DNA of 64,000 bases from Magnetovibrio sp. PR-2 (GTDB lineage: Bacteria > Pseudomonadota > Alphaproteobacteria > Rhodospirillales > Magnetovibrionaceae): contig NZ_JBAHUR010000009.1 in assembly GCF_036689815.1 (NCBI RefSeq), positions 10,718-74,717 of the forward strand. The letters are read 5' to 3'. Below are positions 57,161 through 64,000 of this stretch, in pieces. The position numbers and the translations under genes were made by a program. Every line of letters starts with the position of its first letter. The first letter of the stretch is position 1. The notes beneath the pieces are model-generated. The model made no database searches. It was not told where the DNA came from and was given only the letters and a program-made list of their open reading frames with translations.

Positions 57161-57942
57161 TGCCGACCACCCTCACCGATGCTGCTTGCGAGGTTTTGCT
57201 GACGCCTGACCCGGCTGAAAAAGTACGCCTGACGTATGCCTACGCCAAAGCTTGGCGGGACGGTGAGATTGCTGAACTCGGCGACAGCTTCCCCACGGAC
57301 CGCCCTGCACGCCCCGCCAAGCCCATACTGTGTCAACCCGGCGAAATGCCCAAGCGGTCCACCGGGGGCGGCAAGCGGCGCATCAATTTGATCCACGCCA
57401 TCGCCCACATCGAACTCAACGCCATCGACTTGGCCTGGGACGCGATAGCACGGTTCGGCCCTGACTTGCCCAAGGGCTTTTGTGACGACTGGGTTCAAGT
57501 GGGCGCGGACGAAGCGCTGCATTTTGAACTGTTGGAAAAACGCCTGAACGAACTGGACGCCACCTATGGCGATCTGCCCGCCCACGACGGGCTGTGGGAA
57601 GCTGCTGTCAACACCGCCGACGACGTTTTGGCACGCATGGCCTTAGCGCCCATGTTGCTGGAGGCGCGGGGCTTAGACACCACGCCCGCGACGGTCAAAC
57701 GGTTGCGCGCCAATGGCGATGACGCCACCGCTGACATTATGGAGCGCATCGGCGAAGAAGAAATCGACCATGTCGCCGCCGGGGTACGCTGGTTTGAATA
57801 TGTATGCAACCAACGCACGCTCGACCCCGTCCCGACGTTCAAAGGCTTGGTGGCTGCGCGCTTCAAAGGCCAAATCAAACCGCCGTTCAATATCGAAGCG
57901 CGAAACCGTGCAAATATGGATGCTTTATATTATCAAGCTTGA
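57160..57942 (+). CDS. DUF455 ferritin-like protein
   Basis: The 260-residue protein has the ferritin-like four-helix pattern of DUF455. Helices carrying candidate di-iron ligands are INLIHAIAHIELNAIDLAWD, GADEALHFELLEKRL and IGEEEIDHVAAGVRWFEY. A di-iron oxidase or hydroxylase function, possibly on tRNA or another thiol/amine substrate, is possible but not established. The start is ATG 57160 overlapping the bcp stop; an upstream ATG would extend into bcp. Coupling to a peroxidase suggests oxidative-stress or iron links. Confidence 0.92.
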   Translation: MPTTLTDAACEVLLTPDPAEKVRLTYAYAKAWRDGEIAELGDSFPTDRPARPAKPILCQPGEMPKRSTGGGKRRINLIHAIAHIELNAIDLAWDAIARFGPDLPKGFCDDWVQVGADEALHFELLEKRLNELDATYGDLPAHDGLWEAAVNTADDVLARMALAPMLLEARGLDTTPATVKRLRANGDDATADIMERIGEEEIDHVAAGVRWFEYVCNQRTLDPVPTFKGLVAARFKGQIKPPFNIEARNRANMDALYYQA

Positions 57943-58009
57943 AAGTAACCGCCCAGAAGGCTAGAAAATCAGGGCCTGGGGCCAGGCGTAGGATTGAGGG
58001 ACGAAATCC

Positions 58010-58582
58010 ATGAGCGACGACGCAAAAGCGCCGGAAGATCAAAACGAAGACCCGAAAGACGCCGAAAAGGCTGATGAGGCTGAGACTAAGGCTGAAGACG
58101 CATCTGAAGACGGCAGTGACGAAGCTGAAGGCGAAGCTCCGAAAAAGAGCAAACTCAAGTTCATCATTATCGGGGTTGTCGCCGTTTTGTTGATCGGCGG
58201 CGGCGCAGGTGCTTATTTCATGGGCCTGTTCAGCTCTGAAAAGCCCCACGAAGCGACCCTCATGATGCCCGGCCCGCCCACCTACCATGAACTGGGCACA
58301 GTCACCGTCGACCTCAAACCAGAACAAGGCCGTCCGCGCCCGTTTATCCGCGTGACGTTTACCGCAGAATTGCAAGGCGAAGCCGGCAAAACAGCCGCTG
58401 CAGAACACGAAGTCAAAATCAACGACGCGATCCGCTCGCACCTGCGCACCGTATCGCCCAGTGATTTGAGCGGGGAAGAAGGCACAGAACGCCTGCGCAC
58501 CGACCTGACCATCATCATCAACCGCGTCATTGCGCCCCAACACTGCATCACAGTACTCTATCAAGATCTGATGATCCGCTAA
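58010..58582 (+). CDS. fliL: Flagellar basal-body protein FliL (orphan gene)
   Basis: The 190-residue protein has an acidic cytoplasmic N-terminus (about 1-45, rich in Asp/Glu/Ala), one membrane helix (FIIIGVVAVLLIGGGAGAYF, about 51-70) and a periplasmic FliL domain ending in VIAPQHCITVLYQDLMIR. FliL surrounds the stator near the flagellar rotor and supports torque or surface sensing. No other flagellar gene is in this window, so this is either an isolated fliL or a second paralogue. The acidic N-terminal tail is longer than usual. It precedes the LysE exporter gene by 18 bases. Confidence 0.93.
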   Translation: MSDDAKAPEDQNEDPKDAEKADEAETKAEDASEDGSDEAEGEAPKKSKLKFIIIGVVAVLLIGGGAGAYFMGLFSSEKPHEATLMMPGPPTYHELGTVTVDLKPEQGRPRPFIRVTFTAELQGEAGKTAAAEHEVKINDAIRSHLRTVSPSDLSGEEGTERLRTDLTIIINRVIAPQHCITVLYQDLMIR

Positions 58583-58600
58583 CGTCGATGCGAGGCTGCC

Positions 58601-59218
58601 GTGTCTCCTGAAAGTGCTCTGGCCTTTTTTCTGGCTGTGTTTGTGTTCAGCATTACACCTGGAGCAGGTGTCTTCGCGATCTTGGCGCGCGCCTTGACGC
58701 AAGGGGCAGGTTCTTGCTGGGGCTTGGCCATCGGCATGGCCATCAGCGATATTCTATACCTCATCGCAGCGTGCTTTGGCTTGGCCGCCATCGCCACCCA
58801 CTTCAATGAAGTTTTCATCGCCGTTCGCATTCTCGGTGCGGCGTACTTGATTTATCTCGGTTGGAAAATGTGGACGGCCCCTGTGGATTTGTCCATGGAA
58901 GACGGCCATTCTAGGCGCACCGGATTTTGGCTCACCTTCATGCAGGGTTTCTTGATTTCCGGCTCCAACCCCAAAGTGATTTTGTTTTACATCGCCTTTT
59001 TGCCAACGTTCATGGACATCTCGGCGCTCGGCACCTTCGACATCGCTTTGGCGAGCGTGCTTACACTGATCGCCTTAACGATGGGCCTGATGCTCATCGC
59101 CTTTTTTGCCGCCAAAGCGCGCGGCTACTTCAAAAGCGAAAAGGCCATGAAACGGCTTAATCGGGGTGCCGGATCGGTGATGATGGGCGCGGGTGCGTTT
59201 TTAGCTGGGCATAACTGA
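58601..59218 (+). CDS. LysE/RhtB family amino-acid exporter
   Basis: The 205-residue inner-membrane protein has about six hydrophobic segments and the LysE signature near the N-terminus (FSITPGAGVFAILARAL) plus GFLISGSNPKVILFYIAFLP in the middle. The family exports basic, neutral or hydroxylated amino acids; the substrate is not predictable. The start is GTG 58601 with GAGG before it. It is convergent with prfB, with four bases between the ends and no terminator. Confidence 0.94.
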   Translation: MSPESALAFFLAVFVFSITPGAGVFAILARALTQGAGSCWGLAIGMAISDILYLIAACFGLAAIATHFNEVFIAVRILGAAYLIYLGWKMWTAPVDLSMEDGHSRRTGFWLTFMQGFLISGSNPKVILFYIAFLPTFMDISALGTFDIALASVLTLIALTMGLMLIAFFAAKARGYFKSEKAMKRLNRGAGSVMMGAGAFLAGHN

Positions 59219-59222
59219 GGCG

Positions 59223-60351
59223 TTAGTCGATATCTTCGACAGCCCCACCACCGCCTTGAACGCGGTGCGCCAGTGCGGCTTCCATGAACTGATCCAGATC
59301 GCCGTCCAGCACAGCAGACGTGTTCGACGTTTCCACGCCCGTGCGCAAATCTTTCACCATTTGATATGGCTGCAAGACGTAGGAGCGAATTTGGTGACCC
59401 CAACCGATGTCGGTTTTGGCGTCGTGCTCGGCTTGGGATGCCTCTTCACGCTTGCGCAGTTCTTCTTCGTACAAACGCGCGTTCAACATTTTAAACGCCG
59501 CAGCCCGGTTTTTGTGTTGAGAGCGGTCGTTTTGACACTGCACCACAATGCCGGTGGGCAAGTGGGTGATGCGAATGGCGGAATCCGTCTTGTTCACGTG
59601 CTGACCGCCCGCGCCGCTTGCCCGGTAGGTATCGACCCGCAAGTCTTTGTCTTCGTATTGGACTTCAAAATCGTCGTCGATTTCCGGATAGACCCAGACG
59701 GAGGTAAAGCTGGTGTGACGGCGGGCGGACGAATCATAAGGCGAGATGCGCACCAAACGGTGCACACCGGATTCCGTCTTCATCCAACCATAGGCGTTTT
59801 CACCGGAAATCTTGATGGTGCACGATTTGATCCCCGCTTCCTCACCTGGGCTTTCTTCCAGCCACTCGGTTTTGTAACCGTGCTGTTCGGCCCAGCGCAC
59901 ATACATGCGCGTCAGCATCTCCGCCCAGTCCTGGGCCTCGGTGCCGCCGGCACCGGCGTGAACCTCAAAATAACAGTTATTGGCGTCCGCTTCGCCGGAC
60001 AGCAGGGTCTGCAACTCAGCCTTGCCCGCACGCTCTTTGGCGGCCATCAGGGAGGCTTCGGCCTCAGATATGATGTCGTCGTCGCCTTCCGCCTCACCCA
60101 TTTCGATGAGCTCGATGTTGTCGTTGAGATCAGCCTCAAGGCCGTCGATTTCTTTGATCAACCCGTCCAGCTTGGTGCGCTCTTTCATCAAGGCCTGGGC
60201 CTTGGCGGCGTCGTTCCACAGCTCCGGATCTTCGGCCAAAGCGTTCAGTTCTTCTAGACGCAGAACAGCTTGGTCGTAGTCAAAGATGCCTCCTCAACAG
60301 TTCCACCGACTGTTTGAGGTCTTGAGTAATCGCTTCGATCTCGGCACGCAT
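59223..60351 (-). CDS. prfB: Peptide chain release factor 2, with programmed +1 frameshift
   Basis: RF2 ends translation at UGA and UAA. Translation starts at ATG 60351 and reads 23 codons to CTT, meets an in-frame TGA (60282-60280) and continues in the +1 frame through GACTACGACCAAG to the stop at 59223, giving about 375 residues. The GGQ motif is in [13 protein letters not shown] and the stop-recognition region in [13 protein letters not shown]. An open frame beginning at TTG 60239 alone would lack the first domain and should not be annotated as the full gene. It is the third gene of the usual amidase-PBP1A-prfB series, but is separated from PBP1A by a toxin-antitoxin pair on the other strand. 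Confidence 0.97.
60279..60294 (-). promoter_or_regulatory. prfB +1 frameshift site
   Basis: The minus strand reads AGGAGGCATCTTTGAC: a Shine-Dalgarno-like AGGAGG three bases before the slippery CTT codon, followed by TGA C. This is the classical autoregulatory site: low RF2 delays termination at the UGA and favours the shift. Confidence 0.97.
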
Positions 60352-60461
60352 GGAGCGGGAGTTCCTTTTGGTGTTGGGTTTGTTGGAGTGTTTTTAGCGG
60401 GAAGGTGGAGACAGAACAAGACGCAAGTGAAATTTGTTTACCTCACACTCACAAGGTTCCC

Positions 60462-60513
60462 TTTTGGTCTATTTTGGATTAATATGCTGCCTATAAAATG
60501 CAGGAGACCAAAA
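60462..60513 (+). promoter_or_regulatory. Inverted repeat upstream of the ParD-like gene, candidate autoregulatory operator
   Basis: TTTTGGTCT (60462-60470) and AGACCAAAA (60505-60513) are perfect 9-base inverted repeats 34 bases apart. The second half covers the Shine-Dalgarno spacer and the first base of the ATG at 60513. Antitoxins of this type usually repress their own promoter, so a role as operator or as a translation-blocking hairpin is plausible. Confidence 0.5.
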
Positions 60514-60722
60514 TGCCCATCAACGTTAAACTCCCCGAAGACTTCGTTGCGACGGCGAAACGTCATGGCCAGTTGGAGCATCGTTCTGTGCCCAAGCAGA
60601 TTGAGCATTGGTCTCAGGTCGGTAAAATTGCGGAGGAAAACCCGGACCTGCCCTATGCGTTGATCAAAGACATTTTGATGGCGCGCACAGAAGACGCCGA
60701 CGAAGAGTATGTGTTTGACTGA
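60513..60722 (+). CDS. ParD-like antitoxin
   Basis: The 69-residue protein begins MPINVKLPEDFVATAKRHGQ, the pattern of ParD-like antitoxins with a ribbon-helix-helix start, then HRSVPKQIEHWSQVGKIAEE and an acidic tail that would bind the toxin. ATG 60513 is preceded by GGAGACC; another ATG at 60498 is possible. It is followed after 11 bases by a RelE/ParE-family toxin gene. The pair lies on the plus strand between two leftward core genes, prfB and the PBP1A gene, and so is an insertion into a conserved series. Confidence 0.85.
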   Translation: MPINVKLPEDFVATAKRHGQLEHRSVPKQIEHWSQVGKIAEENPDLPYALIKDILMARTEDADEEYVFD

Positions 60723-60733
60723 GGCTGCGTGAA

Positions 60734-61009
60734 ATGCTTCCCCCCCTCATCACCCCAACATTCAAACGCGCGTTGAAGCGGTTGCACAAGCAAGACAAAG
60801 CCGCATTGGATGAAGCCGTGCGCTCCGTTCTCGCCGAGCCCGAAATTGGGGAACCCAAGGTCGGCGATTTGGCAGGTGTGCGCGTCTACAAATTCAAACT
60901 GAACCACCAGCTCGCCCTGTTGGCTTATGAGGTTTTGGAGCTGGACGGCGTGGTCAAACTGCTGGCGCTGGGATCGCACGAAAACTTCTATCGCGACCTG
61001 AAACGCTGA
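60734..61009 (+). CDS. RelE/ParE-family toxin
   Basis: The 91-residue basic protein has the RelE/ParE fold pattern: TPTFKRALKRLHKQDKAALD, VGDLAGVRVYKFKLNHQLAL and VVKLLALGSHENFYRDLKR. RelE-like members cut mRNA on the ribosome, and ParE-like members inhibit gyrase; which applies is not visible. It follows its antitoxin gene by 11 bases. It ends six bases before the convergent PBP1A gene. Confidence 0.88.
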   Translation: MLPPLITPTFKRALKRLHKQDKAALDEAVRSVLAEPEIGEPKVGDLAGVRVYKFKLNHQLALLAYEVLELDGVVKLLALGSHENFYRDLKR

Positions 61010-61015
61010 GTACGA

Positions 61016-63472
61016 CTAATACAACCCACCCGTCCCCGCAGCAGGCGCTTCACCACTAGCACTTTCCGTACCCGGCGTACCCGGGCCACCCAAAACTTGT
61101 GTGTTGGACGTCGGCACGGTGCCGGGTTTGAAGGCTTCCAAGATCACACCGCGTTTGCCGTTGGTGGGCAGGCCTGTGGTGGCGTTGACGCGGACCATGT
61201 GGATGCCCGGCGGAATCCGGAAGGGAATGGGCTTTTGCTTTTCCAGCGCCCCCTTCATGAAGTCGCGGAAGATCGGTGACGCGACCGAGGCGCCTTGTTC
61301 GCGCGGGCCCAGTGAACGCGGCTCGTCAAAGCCCGTAAACACACCCACGGCCAAGTCGGGCGAAAAGCCGATGAACCAGGCATCCAAGGCATCGTTGGTG
61401 GTGCCCGTCTTACCGCCAAGCGGTTTGCCCACGGCCCGCACACGACGGCCCGTGCCGCGCTGCACCGTGCCTTCCAACATGGAAACCATCTGATAGGCAC
61501 TGGCCGGGTCGGTGACGAGCGCGCGGTTGTCTTCGAGCTCAGGCACCTCTTGGCTCGTCCACGACACGGCTTGGCAGCCATTGCAGGCGCGCCCGTCGTG
61601 GCGGTAGACGATTTGGCCGTTGCGGTCTTGGATTCGATCCACAAAGGTCGGCGCGATGCGCTTGCCGCCGTTGACCAGCATGGCATAAGCCGAAGTCAGA
61701 TCGAGCAGCGTGGTTTCGCCAGAGCCCAGCGACATGGCAAGTTGTTCAGGCATTTTGTCAATGATGCCAAAACGCTCCGCGTACTCAGAGATCTTTTCCA
61801 TGCCCACGGTTTGCGCCAAGCGCACGGTCATCAAGTTGCGCGACTTTTCAATGCCGAGCCGCATGGTCGACGGCCCGTAGAATTTTTTGGTGTAGTTGGC
61901 CGGACGCCACTTGGGCAGGCCTGGGCCTTGGTCGATCACAAACGGCGCGTCCAAGATCAGTGTCGACGGCGTAAAGCCTGCATCCAAAGCCGCCATGTAG
62001 ACGAAAGGTTTAAACGCCGAGCCCGGTTGGCGTTTGGCCTGGGTGGCGCGGTTGAATTCGGACATGTCGTGGCTGAACCCGCCCGACATGGCCAAAACGC
62101 GCCCGGTGTGCGGATCCAAGGCCACGATGGCCCCTTGGATTTCCGGAATTTGGCGCAGCGCAAAGGTATTGGGCGGATATGCGATGGTCTCTTGCGCGTT
62201 GTCTTTGCCTTGGGTGTACGTCAACACAGGCTCGACCGCGATGACGTCGCCGACCTGTAAGACATCGCCAGGCTTGCGCACCACAGGCCCGCGTTTTTCA
62301 CCCTTGAGCCACGCGCGGCCCCATTTGAGTTCGCGCAACGGCACGGTGGCTTGGCCGGTTCCTTTGACAAGAATGGTGGCGGCTTCGTCGTCCAACGCTT
62401 TGACGACGGCCAGCTTCCATTCGCCTAAGCCCTTGGGCGGTTCCATCTGGTTAATCGTCGCAACAAAGTCCACATCGCCTTCGATGCGGCTGAGCGGCCC
62501 ACGCCAACCGTGACGGCGGTCGTAAGCGATCAAGCCGTCGTGCAAGGTCTTTTCGGCGATGGCCTGCAAGCGTGGCTCCAACGTGGTGTGCACGCTCATG
62601 CCACCGGTATAAAGCCCGTCTTTGCCGTACTTGTCATAAAGCTCGCGACGGACTTCTTCGGCGAAATAAGGGGCATTGAAGTATTCGGTTTCGGCGCGGT
62701 TCACCACGTCCAGAGGCTGGCGCTTGGCGCGGCTGGCTTCGGCGGCGGTGATGTAGCCGTCTTCGGTCATGCGACCGATTACCCAGTTGCGGCGGATAAT
62801 GGCGGCGTCGCGCTTGCGCACCGGGTGGTAGTTGGTCGGCGCTTTCAACAGCGCGGCCAAATAGGCAGACTCCGCAATGGTCAGTTCGTCCAAAGACTTA
62901 TTGAAGTAATTCAGCGCCGCAGCGGCGATACCGTAGCCCCGGCCCAAATAGACTTCGTTGAGATACAATTCCAAAATCCGGTCTTTGGTGAACGCGCGCT
63001 CAATCCGAAACGCCAAGATGGCTTCTTTGATTTTGCGTTCATACGACACTTCGTTAGTGAGCAAGAAGTTTTTGGCGACCTGTTGCGTGATGGTACTGGC
63101 GCCGACAGGACGACGGCCAGAGCCATAGTTTTTGATGTTGGTCAAAACCGCACGCGTGAGACCCAACGGGTCGATACCGGGATGTTCGTAAAAGTGTTTG
63201 TCTTCCGCCGCCAAGACCGCATGGATCACGCGGCGCGGCATGGCGCGTACAGGCACGAACACGCGCTTTTCTGTGGCGTATTCGGCCAACAAACGCCCAT
63301 CGCCCGCATGCACGCGGGTCATCACCGGCGGCTCATAGTGCGCCAGTTGTTTGTAATCGGGCAGGCCCTGGCCGAAATGCCAAAAAACATAGACACCGGC
63401 CCCGGCAGCGGCAAAGCCACCGAACAGGACCAATCCCAACAAGACCAAAATGATTTTCAATAAACGCTTCAT
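61016..63472 (-). CDS. mrcA: Class A penicillin-binding protein 1A
   Basis: The 818-residue bifunctional peptidoglycan synthase has an N-terminal membrane anchor (about 5-30). The transglycosylase domain (about 55-230) has its catalytic Glu in LAAEDKHFYEHPGIDP and GASTITQQVAKNFLL. An OB-like insert (about 320-430) follows. The transpeptidase domain has the acylated Ser in QPGSAFKPFVY (about residue 485), SRN in EKSRNLMTVR and KTG in LGGKTGTTND (about 692). It acts in the inner membrane, facing the periplasm. The Gly/Pro/Ser-rich C-terminal tail looks disordered. The gene is followed on this strand by prfB after the inserted toxin-antitoxin pair. Confidence 0.98.
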   Translation of the reverse strand: MKRLLKIILVLLGLVLFGGFAAAGAGVYVFWHFGQGLPDYKQLAHYEPPVMTRVHAGDGRLLAEYATEKRVFVPVRAMPRRVIHAVLAAEDKHFYEHPGIDPLGLTRAVLTNIKNYGSGRRPVGASTITQQVAKNFLLTNEVSYERKIKEAILAFRIERAFTKDRILELYLNEVYLGRGYGIAAAALNYFNKSLDELTIAESAYLAALLKAPTNYHPVRKRDAAIIRRNWVIGRMTEDGYITAAEASRAKRQPLDVVNRAETEYFNAPYFAEEVRRELYDKYGKDGLYTGGMSVHTTLEPRLQAIAEKTLHDGLIAYDRRHGWRGPLSRIEGDVDFVATINQMEPPKGLGEWKLAVVKALDDEAATILVKGTGQATVPLRELKWGRAWLKGEKRGPVVRKPGDVLQVGDVIAVEPVLTYTQGKDNAQETIAYPPNTFALRQIPEIQGAIVALDPHTGRVLAMSGGFSHDMSEFNRATQAKRQPGSAFKPFVYMAALDAGFTPSTLILDAPFVIDQGPGLPKWRPANYTKKFYGPSTMRLGIEKSRNLMTVRLAQTVGMEKISEYAERFGIIDKMPEQLAMSLGSGETTLLDLTSAYAMLVNGGKRIAPTFVDRIQDRNGQIVYRHDGRACNGCQAVSWTSQEVPELEDNRALVTDPASAYQMVSMLEGTVQRGTGRRVRAVGKPLGGKTGTTNDALDAWFIGFSPDLAVGVFTGFDEPRSLGPREQGASVASPIFRDFMKGALEKQKPIPFRIPPGIHMVRVNATTGLPTNGKRGVILEAFKPGTVPTSNTQVLGGPGTPGTESASGEAPAAGTGGLY

Positions 63473-63563
63473 AGGACTACAAGCTACGCAATTCCAGGCG
63501 CGACCTCAATAGCCGCCAATTGTGTCTCATATATGACAGTATATTAGAGCCTTAGGTGAAAAT

Positions 63564-64000
63564 TTAGTGGATGCGCGCTTCCTGCGTGCCTTTGAAATGC
63601 TTGTCGATGCCGCGCACAATGGCTTCGGCCATCTTTTGGCGGTACGTCTTGCTTTTCAAATTGCGCTCGTCTTGGCGGTTCGACAAGAAGCCCATTTCTA
63701 TAAGGATAGACGGCATGTCCGGAGCCTTGAGCACGGCAAACCCGGCAAACCGGTGCGTGTTGCGCAAAAGCTTGACCTCGGAGCGCATGGACGTGACCAA
63801 CGATTGGGCGAAACGCGCCGATTGGTTCATGGTTTCGCGCTGGGCCAAGTCCAATAAGATATTGGTGACGTCTTTGCTTTCAGTCGACAGATCAATACCC
63901 GCGATCAAATCGGCTTTGTTTTCCTTGGCAGCCAGTTTCGCGGCCTCTTTATCCGAGGCACGCTCAGACAAGGTATAAACCGACATCCCGCGCGTGCGTT
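63564..64000 (-). CDS. N-acetylmuramoyl-L-alanine amidase, C-terminal part (5' end beyond window)
   Basis: The last 145 codons of an Amidase_3 domain are present: RGMSVYTLSERASDKEAAKL, ADLIAGIDLSTES, NTHRFAGFAVLKAPDMPSIL and IEMGFLSNRQDERNL. The Glu of IEMGFLSN is the conserved catalytic residue of this zinc-dependent family, which cuts the link between the glycan and the stem peptide for daughter-cell separation. The frame is open to the right edge, so the N-terminal part, including any AMIN domain and signal peptide, lies outside. It is 91 bases upstream of the PBP1A gene, the usual order in alphaproteobacteria. Confidence 0.95.
   Translation of the reverse strand, partial: RTRGMSVYTLSERASDKEAAKLAAKENKADLIAGIDLSTESKDVTNILLDLAQRETMNQSARFAQSLVTSMRSEVKLLRNTHRFAGFAVLKAPDMPSILIEMGFLSNRQDERNLKSKTYRQKMAEAIVRGIDKHFKGTQEARIH

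Noticed and set aside
59256-60257. A 333-codon open frame opposite prfB
   Set aside because: prfB is unmistakable on the minus strand; the plus-strand frame has low-complexity composition typical of antisense shadows.
60239-60351. In-frame stop in prfB suggesting a pseudogene
   Set aside because: The TGA lies in the classical programmed +1 frameshift site (AGGAGG, CTT TGA C), and both flanking frames are conserved.

Overview
The window reads as chromosomal DNA of a free-living, motile alphaproteobacterium, most likely of the order Rhodospirillales (Magnetospirillum/Thalassospira/Terasakiella-like). This placement is inferred from gene content and gene order, not from a database search. The main supports are the partly preserved ppx/gppA-rlmE-guaB-rsmB-guaA series, a complete isc cluster headed by cysE and iscR, the amidase-PBP1A-prfB series, MmcB, a DUF599 protein, and several membrane-bound c-di-GMP and histidine-kinase sensors. 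Most genes are GC-rich and closely packed. Two islands are visibly AT-rich (about 13.74-15.0 kb and 32.65-34.16 kb) and look acquired.

Layout. 0-6 kb: a partial glycine-zipper protein that runs off the left edge, an OmpA-family lipoprotein, and a 1122-residue lipoprotein with lectin-like and PDZ-like parts. 6-13.7 kb: a Ppx/GppA phosphatase, RlmE, a PAS-GGDEF-EAL protein, a periplasmic FKBP-rhodanese fusion with a 66-residue Cys-containing partner, GuaB and RsmB. 13.7-15.5 kb: an AT-rich HEPN-domain gene and a membrane-anchored protein with a methionine-core coiled coil. 15.6-20.6 kb: a TPP riboswitch with thiC, a TSUP permease, a small membrane protein and guaA. 20.7-29.6 kb: a binding protein whose 5' end appears frameshifted, AIM24 and PsiE family proteins, a diguanylate cyclase and a histidine kinase sharing one extracytoplasmic sensor domain, a GT39-like glycosyltransferase and a parvulin. 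29.7-34.2 kb: an Atm1-type ABC exporter, MmcB, a pair of palindromic repeats, and a two-gene module with a Panacea (SocA/DUF4065) domain.

34.2-43.9 kb is one long leftward operon: cysE, iscR, a second cysteine desulfurase, iscS, iscU, iscA, hscB, hscA, fdx, iscX, a DUF599 gene and mnmA. It joins cysteine synthesis, Fe-S cluster assembly and tRNA thiolation, which uses IscS-derived sulfur. Upstream of cysE a 25-bp site matching the type 1 IscR consensus overlaps a good sigma-70-like promoter, so Fe-S feedback control is very likely.

44-64 kb: an alpha/beta hydrolase, two tandem paralogous binding-protein-like genes with no permease, anmK and tyrS (divergent), an AsmA/DUF3971 protein and glnE (divergent), ppk2, bcp, a DUF455 ferritin-like gene, an orphan fliL and a LysE exporter. 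Then comes prfB with an intact programmed +1 frameshift, a ParD-like/RelE-like toxin-antitoxin pair lodged between prfB and PBP1A, and the 3' part of an amidase gene. I saw no rRNA genes, tRNA genes, CRISPR arrays or transposase genes. The least explained items are the Panacea two-gene module, the solitary HEPN gene, the Met-core coiled coil and the shared sensor domain.
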